NCBI GenBank assembly: GCA_012961655.1
Contig: DTYX01001112.1
Coordinates: forward strand, 1-7,275
Direction: 5' to 3'
Source: Candidatus Poribacteria bacterium
Lineage (GTDB): Bacteria; Poribacteria; WGA-4E; DTYX01
Length of the DNA stretch: 7,275 bases
Position 1 is the stretch's first letter. Every line of letters begins with the position of its first letter. The notes under the pieces are model-generated. The model was not told the origin of the DNA. It saw only the letters and a list, made by a program, of their open reading frames with translations, and did not search any database. The position numbers and the translations under genes are program-made. Shown here piece by piece: positions 1 through 5,412 of the stretch.

Positions 1-75
1 GGGGGCTTGTATTTCGTATCGCTTCGAGAAGCTGAAGAAACAGATTGTCTCCTCCAAATGATGCTGCGCTCCTGC
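1..75 (-). pseudogene. Possible 3' fragment of a Gfo/Idh-type oxidoreductase
   Basis: On the minus strand this stretch reads without a stop as a peptide containing SFGGDNLFLQLLEAIRN. A Gly-rich GGD followed by a helix ending in AIRN resembles the C-terminal region of Gfo/Idh/MocA-family oxidoreductases; this likeness is from memory. The frame stays open further right, but there it lies antisense to the concanavalin-fold gene and has no recognisable similarity, so a junction near 62-80 is inferred. The piece is too short to be sure and could be chance coding potential. Confidence 0.2.
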
Positions 76-592
76 TGGTAACGCGCGCCATGACGCCGGC
101 GGCTCGATTTACGTCACTGGCGACCCAAATTGGACTGACTATGTCGCCGAATGGGACATGATGTTCCCTGAAGATTACTATATGGGCGTCGTTTTCCGAT
201 TCCAAGATGCTGAAGCGTTCTACCTGAGCGACCGACGTGGAGGCGGTGTCCAATACAACTTCTACAAACGCAAAGCGGGAACTTGGTCGCAAATTGCTGG
301 AGGACAATTCCAGAACAGACCGATGGTTTGGTACAGGGCGCAATTAGTACTCCGCGGTTCGGATTTCACCTTCAAGCTCAAAGAACTGAATGATACTACA
401 CCGTTCGACAAAATCGACCCAGCCACGAAAGGCAGCGATGGCGATTTCAAAAAGGGGCGTTTTGGCAACTATGGGTTGGTATATCTGGACAACATTTTCA
501 TCGGTGATTCAGTGGAAGACCTTGTTTTGTCCGTGTCCCCAGGAGACAAACTAAGCTCAACATGGGGAAAGATTAAAAAGAATGAAGAATGA
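62..592 (+). CDS. 5'-truncated concanavalin-fold (LamG/DUF1080-like) protein
   Basis: The first ATG codons are at 158 and 161, giving about 144 residues, but the frame is open and family-like from 62, with residues such as GGSIYV and WTDYVAEWD. An in-frame TGA at 59-61 closes it, and no ribosome binding site precedes the ATGs. The pattern is that of a jelly-roll carbohydrate-binding module: WTDY strand, then MGVVFRFQD, YLSDRRGG, WYRAQLVLRG and a closing G-x-YGLVYLDNIFIG strand. The N-terminal strands and any signal peptide are missing, so this is probably a truncated gene, or one whose start lies in another frame upstream. The C-terminus ends in VSPGDKLSSTWGKIKK, a tail matching that of the LamG gene at 3476-4098. 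Carbohydrate binding or hydrolysis outside the cytoplasm is inferred from fold alone. Confidence 0.6.
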   Translation, partial: CCAPAGNARHDAGGSIYVTGDPNWTDYVAEWDMMFPEDYYMGVVFRFQDAEAFYLSDRRGGGVQYNFYKRKAGTWSQIAGGQFQNRPMVWYRAQLVLRGSDFTFKLKELNDTTPFDKIDPATKGSDGDFKKGRFGNYGLVYLDNIFIGDSVEDLVLSVSPGDKLSSTWGKIKKNEE

Positions 593-741
593 AAAATGCT
601 CAGTAATAATACTTCTTCATTGGTTTCGATGGTTTCAATACGCCTTCGGCACTCAACCCAAGGTTTTTTAATTCCGAAATCCGGAGGGGACTTCTGCGAC
701 GAAAAGAGTTAAAAATTCTTACTAAGCGCTTTTACTTCGCC
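593..741. other. Intergenic, possible decayed palindromic repeat
   Basis: No coding sequence is visible. At about 620-664 there is a GGTTTC stretch followed by CAACCCAA. On the minus strand this resembles the TTGGGTTGAG-type dispersed repeats common in several bacterial genomes (a likeness recalled, not searched). The 11-mer ACGCCTTCGGC at 640-650 recurs at 1971-1981 in another intergenic patch. Confidence 0.3.
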
Positions 742-775
742 AGAAACCCGTTTTCTCCGACGGGTTTCTTTCTTC
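742..775 (+). terminator. Rho-independent terminator-like hairpin
   Basis: AGAAACCCGT at 742-751 pairs perfectly with ACGGGTTTCT at 760-769 around an 8-base loop, followed by the T-rich tail TTCTT. This fits a factor-independent terminator for transcription from the left. It lies 150 bp after the stop codon of the upstream gene and only about 10 bp before the broken regulator, so it could instead be a dispersed palindrome that ended up at the rearrangement boundary. Confidence 0.6.
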
Positions 776-785
776 AAGGTTTTGG

Positions 786-1290
786 ATGGATGGGGCCAAG
801 CAGTTTAACGTGAGCCGCACAGCCGTTAGAGGGGCGATAAAGATCCCCTCTGCAAAAGGGCTTGTTAAAGTCCGTCAAGGCAGCGGAGCCGTGGTGAACG
901 GGGACTTCAACGAGGCAGTCACGGAATCGTTGAGATTCGTCATGTATCAGATGAAAACGACCTTCTCCGAGTTGATGGAAGCCCGTAGAACCCTTGAGGT
1001 GGAAATCGCTGGCATTGCTGCGGAAAGAGCAACTGAAGAAGATTTAATAAAGTTACGTCAAACGCTGAACATCGGCGAACGAGAAGTTGAGGATTTGGAA
1101 AGTTATGTCGAACTGGATGTCCAATTTCATCTACCACGAGCAAATTTTCAAGGCTGTCCAAGCTGGTGATGTCGAAGCGGCTCGTTCAGCCATGCGTCAG
1201 CATTTCCTCAGTGCCGAAAGAGGTGTCTAGGAGGCTATCAAAAAACAGAAGCTTCCCCAAGAGTTGTGGAAACAGAATAGCCAGCTTTAG
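786..1290 (+). pseudogene. GntR/FadR-family transcriptional regulator, broken
   Basis: The first ATG gives a winged-helix piece with FNVSRTAVRGAIK (recognition helix) and GLVKVRQGSGAVV (wing), then the start of an FCD ligand-binding domain with ELMEARRTLEVEIA and ELDVQFH (Asp and His of the FCD metal site). Three lesions are visible. The roughly 35 residues before the recognition helix are absent. At about 1125-1131 the reading moves from the frame of 786 to the frame giving YHEQIFKAVQAGDVEAAR, the last FCD helices, so the middle of the FCD domain (about 60 residues by family length) is deleted. In that second frame TAG at 1228-1230 interrupts, with the frame continuing as EAIKKQKLPQELW to TAG 1288-1290, consistent with CAG to TAG. 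Family members bind DNA as dimers and respond to sugar acids or related metabolites. This copy cannot be functional. Confidence 0.8.
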
Positions 1291-1385
1291 GCACTTTATG
1301 TTTAAATGTTTAACTCATTGTCAAAACTGAAGGAGGTACGCTCTATTGCTGGCTCTATAATTATACTGAATTCAAAGTATGTTCT
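1291..1385 (+). other. Intergenic leader, no gene; weak -10-like element
   Basis: No coding sequence is visible. TATAAT at 1356-1361, immediately followed by TATACT at 1362-1367, could serve as a -10 element for the gene starting at 1401, but I see no -35 element at a proper distance. A promoter here is therefore only a suggestion. Confidence 0.2.
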
Positions 1386-1392
1386 AAAGGAG
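1386..1392 (+). promoter_or_regulatory. Shine-Dalgarno for the gene at 1401
   Basis: AAAGGAG lies 8 bases before ATG 1401 and fixes that start. It shows that the broken gene downstream keeps an apparently normal translation start. Confidence 0.6.
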
Positions 1393-1400
1393 AATCGCTG

Positions 1401-1723
1401 ATGACAAGTCGCAACCTTCACTGGCAGACCACCGCAGGAGAATGGCAGTTCACGGGGAACAACGCACAGCAGACGGTTTCCGTTGGATACGCTGCGGCAT
1501 ATGTTCATGTACCAATGGACGATTTTGCGTTTAGCGTCCGCATCACCCCGGCGTGGGAGTCATCTTCCGCAGCGACGCCTCCGGGGCGAACCGTTATGTG
1601 TTCCGTGCCCGTCAACGCGGGCTATTCTTATTGGAGAAGTTCGTCAATGGCGGGCGGACGGAAATCGCCGGACGAATCCCCGTCCCGGTGGACGATGTTT
1701 TTACCCTGACTGTCATCGTGAAT
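1401..1723 (+). pseudogene. Concanavalin-fold (LamG/DUF1080-like) gene, frameshifted and 3'-truncated
   Basis: From ATG 1401 the protein reads HWQTTAGEWQFTGN, then AAYVHVPMDDFAFSVRITP. The sensible reading then moves to the next frame near 1546-1553 as GVGVIFRSDASGANRYVFRA and FLLEKFVNGGRTEIAG, then VDDVFTLTVIV. Adding one C to the CCCC run at 1546-1549 restores a continuous jelly-roll module, so a single-base deletion is inferred. Similarity stops at about 1720; the frame runs on to a stop at 1810 only through sequence antisense to the membrane-protein fragment. The last strands of the fold are therefore lost. No signal peptide is seen after the ATG. The intact form was probably a carbohydrate-recognition module. 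The frameshift might be a sequencing error, but the truncation would remain. Confidence 0.65.
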
Positions 1724-1753
1724 TGTGTTAATGCAAATGAGGATAAAGCAGAG

Positions 1754-1960
1754 GAAGGGGTGGACTATTGGACCTATCAGCCGGGTCATTCGGTGTCCAG
1801 ACACGGTTGACACCATGACTACCATGATATAGATGACCGAAAGGTCGGATTCCCTGAGAGCGACTTTCGGAAGAAGTCTTTTCAAAACGAGATTCAAGAG
1901 AATAAGTACAAAAAGGGTGAAAACGGCATTACTGAATAGCGACATATAGGTGTGTTCGCT
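1754..1960 (-). pseudogene. Fragment of a polytopic membrane protein (DUF6785-like)
   Basis: From ATG 1945 the minus strand encodes two hydrophobic helices, about residues 6-22 (NAVFTLFVLILLNLVL) and 34-50 (SDLSVIYIMVVMVSTVSG). A basic loop, KRLLPKVALRES, links them, and GHRMTRLIGPIVHPF follows. This order, with the SGH and HPF motifs, resembles the N-terminal part of the DUF6784/6785 membrane proteins common in Poribacteria and Planctomycetes-like genomes, which normally have 600 or more residues. The frame is open upstream to a stop at 1982-1984, with SEHTY before the Met fitting the family, but the first helix is missing. After HPF the similarity ends, where the + strand concanavalin-fold remnant begins. 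Only an internal piece remains and it is unlikely to be expressed. The family name is recalled, not searched. Confidence 0.55.
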
Positions 1961-2076
1961 TCGCTTACCGACGCCTTCGGCTTACGGATTTAGGCCTTTC
2001 AGGTAATCATTTATTGAAATCCAAGGGGAACACCACTTGACTTGTTGTTTTCGATGGCAGAGTATTTATTCACAGA
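1961..2076. other. Intergenic spacer without a gene
   Basis: No supported coding sequence in either strand. It contains a second ACGCCTTCGGC (1971-1981) flanked by CTTACCG and CTTACGG, suggesting a decayed repeat. Confidence 0.3.
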
Positions 2077-2114
2077 TACCTCACCCACTTCGAGAAGGGG
2101 TATGGGGGTACGTC
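2077..2114. repeat. Imperfect palindromic repeat, C/G-run type
   Basis: On the minus strand it reads TACCCCCATACCCCTTCTCG followed by AAGTGGGTGAGGTA: two C-runs then an imperfect hairpin, with outer TACC pairing GGTA. CCCCATACCCCT matches CCCCTAACCCCT of the repeat at 7072-7110 in 10 of 12 bases. It overlaps the stop codon of the beta-helix gene (TGA on the minus strand, 2113-2115), so it lies in the 3' untranslated region and could stabilise or end that transcript. Confidence 0.45.
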
Positions 2115-3465
2115 AACTTAAGGCTCTCCATCTCCATGTTGGGGGTTCTGTATAACTAAATCCAATTTTGTCACCCGGCTGCAGAATGAAACCGTGACCG
2201 GTGAAAAGGCCTCCGGAAAACTTTTGGGAAACTCCATTGGCATCTGTCTGTATCCACTCGGTAACCTGACCAGCAGTAACAATGCGGGCCTCAATCGTAT
2301 AAGGATGGCGATTGACCACTTCCTCTCCCGAAGCAGGCACAGGGGGCGTAGCAACTGAAAAACCGATAGGCCAGGTCGGTATGATACGATTAGTCGGGAT
2401 GCTGGCATTATTGGTGATGCCCTCAGCAAGATTGACAGCTATGATGAGATTTTCTCTTGACGGCCCTTCGAAAATGACGTTTTTACCTGCATCGTGCCCA
2501 TGAGCGCTTATCGTCAAGAAATTCCTTTGGCCAAAAATCTGCACGCCTGTGGTTTTAGGAAGGTCGCCTGAGATACCTGCTTGTATGATATGTTCACTCA
2601 CATTAGGAGCTTTGGCATCCCCGATTTTGATTCCAAGATTCGTAAGGTGAATCCATGTGGCATATAAAAGGTTGGTGTGACATCCCTGGGTAATATGGAT
2701 GCCCAAATCGCATGCATTGATTTCTTGAATCAGAATCTTATTTCCGCTGATTCCTCCGCTTTTTGCGTCCATCAGCAAACCGGTGCTTTTCTGTTTGGCT
2801 CCTTCTCTTCCCCAGACATCCCCGGCGCCAACCATGCCGTTAAACTCAAATGTACTGGCGACGATACAACAGAGATTGTCAGGCCCCTTGGAGGTTGGGC
2901 ACATGCGGACGACAGCGCCATCTGAGCGGGTATTGACGACCAATCCCAGTTTAATTCGGCAATTCATCTGACTGTCGATAACCACGGCATCTCCACTTTC
3001 TTGTGTATAGGACAACCAGTATTCGCCCCCATCCAGCCGCCAGTTTTGATTCCAAGGAATTCTTAACGTTTCCTCAAGCTGGTAGCCAACCCCTCCCTTG
3101 AAGGCTTCAGTTAGTCCGCCACCGGCAATATAAACATCTCTTTTGTTCGCTTTGGCATAGTCCAACGCCTCCTGAATACCGCTTGTTTTCGTGCCGGCTG
3201 TTTTAGGGCCGAAATCACCGCCATCTTCGGGTCCTGAGGGCGTTACCAGAACATATCCTAATTTTTTCAGATCGAAGAAAGGCTTTTCCATATCTAAACT
3301 CCTTCCCTGATTTTTAGCTTTAGTTTTGCCAATTTCGCCTTTTTCAGCCCAAGCCACTCCATCGAACGGGTAACTCAACAGGCTGAATAATAGCAGTTTA
3401 AGGTTGTTAAGCAATTCTCGACGCGTCATCTTGCGGTCCATCATTATTAGTACTGATAAAATCAT
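2113..3465 (-). CDS. Exported right-handed beta-helix (pectate-lyase-like) protein
   Basis: Protein of 450 residues from the first ATG. Met8, Met9 and Met13 are alternatives, and none has a clear Shine-Dalgarno sequence. Starting at Met13 gives a compact signal: MTRRELL (twin Arg 15-16), hydrophobic LKLLLFSLL, then AWA with likely cleavage after Ala40, so Tat or Sec export is expected. Residues about 66-150 match the start of pectate_lyase_3-type proteins: DFGPKTAGTKTSGIQEALDYA, VYIAGGG, then LRIPWNQNWRLDGG. Residues 160-350 are short beta-strand repeats with ladder-type Asn and Gly (GISGNKILIQEI, LGIHITQGCHTN, LGIKIGD, LTISAHG), typical of a helix coil. About 360-450 form a separate beta-rich C-terminal domain ending PGDKIGFSYTEPPTWRWRAL. 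No catalytic residues can be assigned: it may be a lyase, a hydrolase or a binding protein. It starts 10 bp after the LamG gene, so co-transcription or translational coupling is likely. Confidence 0.7.
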   Translation of the reverse strand: MILSVLIMMDRKMTRRELLNNLKLLLFSLLSYPFDGVAWAEKGEIGKTKAKNQGRSLDMEKPFFDLKKLGYVLVTPSGPEDGGDFGPKTAGTKTSGIQEALDYAKANKRDVYIAGGGLTEAFKGGVGYQLEETLRIPWNQNWRLDGGEYWLSYTQESGDAVVIDSQMNCRIKLGLVVNTRSDGAVVRMCPTSKGPDNLCCIVASTFEFNGMVGAGDVWGREGAKQKSTGLLMDAKSGGISGNKILIQEINACDLGIHITQGCHTNLLYATWIHLTNLGIKIGDAKAPNVSEHIIQAGISGDLPKTTGVQIFGQRNFLTISAHGHDAGKNVIFEGPSRENLIIAVNLAEGITNNASIPTNRIIPTWPIGFSVATPPVPASGEEVVNRHPYTIEARIVTAGQVTEWIQTDANGVSQKFSGGLFTGHGFILQPGDKIGFSYTEPPTWRWRALS

Positions 3466-3475
3466 CAGATACTAA

Positions 3476-4098
3476 TCATTGGGTCTTGACTCTGCCCCAA
3501 GCTGTAGACACCTTGCCCGATGGGGAAACAGCGGTTATACTAAGTGCTCTTGAAAGTCCTTTGGTCATGATGCTTGAAATGTCACTTTCGCTTAGAGGAA
3601 GATTGAAAACCGCTACTTCGTCGATGACACCGTCAAAAGAAGAACCTACTCTGCCTCCAATGTGCCAGGTTTGTGGAGATGACTGAAAAGCAGGCTTTAC
3701 CACTCTTTTTGCGACTTCAGAACCATTCCGTAGGATTTTCATGAAGTTCCCTTTGGCACTACCGACAAAAGCCCAGTGTTCCCAATTTCCTTTAGTATCC
3801 TCTGCCAAACCCAACACAACATAGTGTTGGTCTGTACCATGTTGCCAGATAACTTGGTTACCCCATTTTGGCTTACCCACAAGCTCTCCATCATTGCCGT
3901 TAAAGAAGAATCTTTCGCAATCTCACCTTTCCCTTCATCAAAGAACCAGATTCCGACAGCAGTTTCTATGTCAATCCTTGCATAACTTTGTCCTGTGAAG
4001 GAAAGCCAAAGGAAAATTAAACTAACAGCCGAAAAGCAAAGCTTAGAGGCTGAGCGAGGCGAATATACTAAGGTTAATCTTGGTATTGTGGTTTTCAT
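3476..4098 (-). pseudogene. Secreted LamG-domain protein with frameshift
   Basis: The start ATG 4098 has a good ribosome site. The N-terminus is a signal peptide (basic start, CFSAVSLIFLWLSF core, QSYA cleavage site near residue 41) followed by AVGIWFFDEGKGEIAKDSSL, the classic LamG opening. At 3899-3903 the reading must move by one base: inserting one T in the + strand GTTAAAG gives DSSLNGNDGELVGKPKWG, the expected motif. The second frame then continues VIWQHGTDQHYVVLG, WEHWAFVGS, GNFMKILRNG and FDGVIDEVAVFNLPLSESDI, the closing LamG strands, to a stop at 3476-3478. The corrected domain is about 123 residues from GIWFF to LPLSE and appears to lack the usual GKFGxALxFDGxxDYV and WVK strands between KWG and NQVIW (near 3860), suggesting an internal deletion. 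The C-terminal tail ITAVSPSGKVSTAWGRVK resembles that of the gene at 62-592. Extracellular carbohydrate binding is inferred. Confidence 0.7.
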
Positions 4099-4104
4099 CT
4101 TTTA

Positions 4105-4112
4105 TCACCTCT
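4105..4112 (-). promoter_or_regulatory. Shine-Dalgarno for the LamG gene
   Basis: Minus-strand AGAGGTGA lies 6 bases before ATG 4098. It sits in the 46-bp gap after the dehydrogenase stop codon, supporting independent translation of the second cistron of one transcript. Confidence 0.6.
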
Positions 4113-4144
4113 ATTTTTTTGTTTTAAGTTTATGGGTACTTGTT

Positions 4145-5164
4145 TTATTCCTTGATGACGATGACAATTCTCGCATTTGCTCGTCCGTCCCTCATGAACA
4201 GCAGCGCTTCGTTAATCTGCTCAAGCGGGAAGGTTCTTGCAATCGGAGGAGTAATAATTCCTGAGGCAATCATCGTTATGGCGTCGGCGGTATCCTGCTT
4301 TGTGCCATTACGAGTTCCAATAATCTCCAATTCTCGCTGGGCGATTTGAATTGTGTCAATTTCCACAAAATCAGGTTCCTCTCCAATAACGATGATTTGT
4401 CCGCCACGCATGACGTAGTCAGCGCTCTCCTTCATTGTTGTACCAGAGCCAACACAATCAAAAACGCACTGGACACCATCTCCGCCTGCAAATTCCTTAA
4501 TCTGCTTTGTTATCTCTTCTTGAGCTTGGAGCACAAGTTCTGCGCCAAGTTCCTTTGCAATTTCTAACTTTTCCTTTGAACGGCTAATTGCAATAACCCT
4601 CACACCTGAAGCCTTAAGTATTTGAATCAAAACCTGCCCGACTCCGCCAGCTCCGAGCACCACTGCTGTATCATAAAGACTTAGTCGCGCCCGCTTTGTA
4701 GCATGCAAAGCTGTCACCACCGCACAACTGATTAGTCCTCCCACCTCAAAGGAAACATTATCTGGCGACACAAACAGGTTCTCTGCAGGCGCTTTGAAAT
4801 ACTCCGCAAAGGCGCCCCAGGCCGATACACCAAGCAAGCCAGAAAGGTTGGTACATTGAGTATCTCTGCCAACACGACAGTAGTAGCATTGCCCGCAAGT
4901 AAAAAAGAGATTTGGTACAACATGTTGCCCCACAGAAAGATTGGTTACATTCTCACCGACCTTTGCCACAACGCCTGCGGGTTCGTGGCCGGGAATGTGT
5001 GGGAGTTTTGGCACATATGCCACTCCATCGTAAATATGCAGGTCAGTCCTGCAAATGCCGCAAGTCCTGGTTTCCACCAAAACCTCGTACGGCCCAATTT
5101 CCGGCACCGGAACCTCTTCGACGCGCAATGGTTTGCCAATTTCGTACAACACAGCAGCTTTCAT
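4145..5164 (-). CDS. Zinc-dependent medium-chain alcohol dehydrogenase
   Basis: Complete 339-residue member of the zinc-containing MDR family, which is cytoplasmic and oxidises alcohols or polyols, or reduces aldehydes, with NAD(P). The GroES-like N-terminal domain has the catalytic-zinc ligands Cys38 (in CGICRTDLH), His60-Glu61 (GHE) and probably Cys146. The structural-zinc lobe has Cys90, Cys93, Cys96 and Cys104. The Rossmann domain has GAGGVG at 170-175. The second strand ends AISRSK, with Ser193-Arg194 where NAD-dependent members usually carry Asp, so NADP use is possible. ATG 5164 gives the standard MKAAVLYEIGKPL start. Its Shine-Dalgarno is displaced by a palindrome (separate entries). 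The gene is followed after 46 bp by the LamG and beta-helix genes, so it probably leads their operon. The substrate cannot be told; a role in metabolism of released sugars or alcohols is inferred from context. Confidence 0.92.
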   Translation of the reverse strand: MKAAVLYEIGKPLRVEEVPVPEIGPYEVLVETRTCGICRTDLHIYDGVAYVPKLPHIPGHEPAGVVAKVGENVTNLSVGQHVVPNLFFTCGQCYYCRVGRDTQCTNLSGLLGVSAWGAFAEYFKAPAENLFVSPDNVSFEVGGLISCAVVTALHATKRARLSLYDTAVVLGAGGVGQVLIQILKASGVRVIAISRSKEKLEIAKELGAELVLQAQEEITKQIKEFAGGDGVQCVFDCVGSGTTMKESADYVMRGGQIIVIGEEPDFVEIDTIQIAQRELEIIGTRNGTKQDTADAITMIASGIITPPIARTFPLEQINEALLFMRDGRANARIVIVIKE

Positions 5165-5171
5165 GAAAATT

Positions 5172-5215
5172 GGCGCAAACCTGTCTGCGTGCGGACACGC
5201 ACAGGCAGGTGCGCC
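5172..5215. repeat. 44-bp REP-like palindrome in the dehydrogenase leader
   Basis: Outer arms GGCGCA (5172-5177) and TGCGCC (5210-5215) are perfect complements. Inside, CCTGTC (5180-5185) pairs GGCAGG (5204-5209) with one G-T wobble, and TGCGTG (5186-5191) pairs CACGCA (5196-5201) around a CGGA loop, leaving AA (5178-5179) and CA (5202-5203) unpaired. The dense, nearly complete palindrome resembles REP-type dispersed repeats. It ends 7 bases before ATG 5164 on the minus strand, so in the mRNA it is a stable hairpin next to the start codon. Confidence 0.75.
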
Positions 5216-5216
5216 T

Positions 5217-5227
5217 TCACCTCCTTT
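5217..5227 (-). promoter_or_regulatory. Displaced Shine-Dalgarno of the dehydrogenase
   Basis: Minus-strand AAAGGAGGTGA is a full match to the anti-Shine-Dalgarno consensus, but its end is more than 50 bases from ATG 5164, with the 44-bp palindrome between them. Removing or folding out the palindrome leaves about 11 bases between GGAGG and ATG, an acceptable spacing. This supports ATG 5164 as the original start. Confidence 0.65.
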
Positions 5228-5412
5228 AGCTTGGTGAATTTTTTAGCTAGACACCTCTGCTGGATGGAAGGAACCCATCCATCCTTCCAATCAAACAGCT
5301 ATTAGCGTGCAATTAGGTGCGATGCTCTATTTCTGGCAAAGTCTCGTAGTAGTATTACCATTGTAATGGTGAGACAGAAAAATTCTGCTCCCCATTAGTG
5401 AAACTCTCGACA
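5228..5412. other. Intergenic region with hairpins, no gene
   Basis: It separates the GH116 stop from the dehydrogenase leader. At 5341-5375 GTCTC and GAGAC enclose ACCATT-GT-AATGGT, a hairpin with an asymmetric 11-base bulge. A second hairpin is possible at 5261-5281 (TGGATGG with CCATCCA). Neither has a T-run, so a classical terminator is not shown, but one of them may mark the end of the GH116 transcript. I see no convincing -35/-10 pair for the dehydrogenase. Confidence 0.35.

Noticed and set aside
1628..1753. The C-terminal continuation of the membrane-protein fragment beyond HPF
   Set aside because: It is antisense to the FLLEKFVNGG part of the concanavalin-fold remnant and has no family similarity, so it is read-through.
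1219..5259. 12-mer AGAGGTGTCTAG in the broken regulator (1219-1230) and, on the minus strand, upstream of the dehydrogenase (about 5247-5258)
   Set aside because: With 7 kb compared to itself on both strands a few 12-base matches are expected by chance, and the flanks do not match.
5261..5288. GGATGG/CCATCC hairpin as a terminator of the GH116 transcript
   Set aside because: The arms can pair in several registers because of a short GGAT-type tandem, and no T-run follows on either strand.
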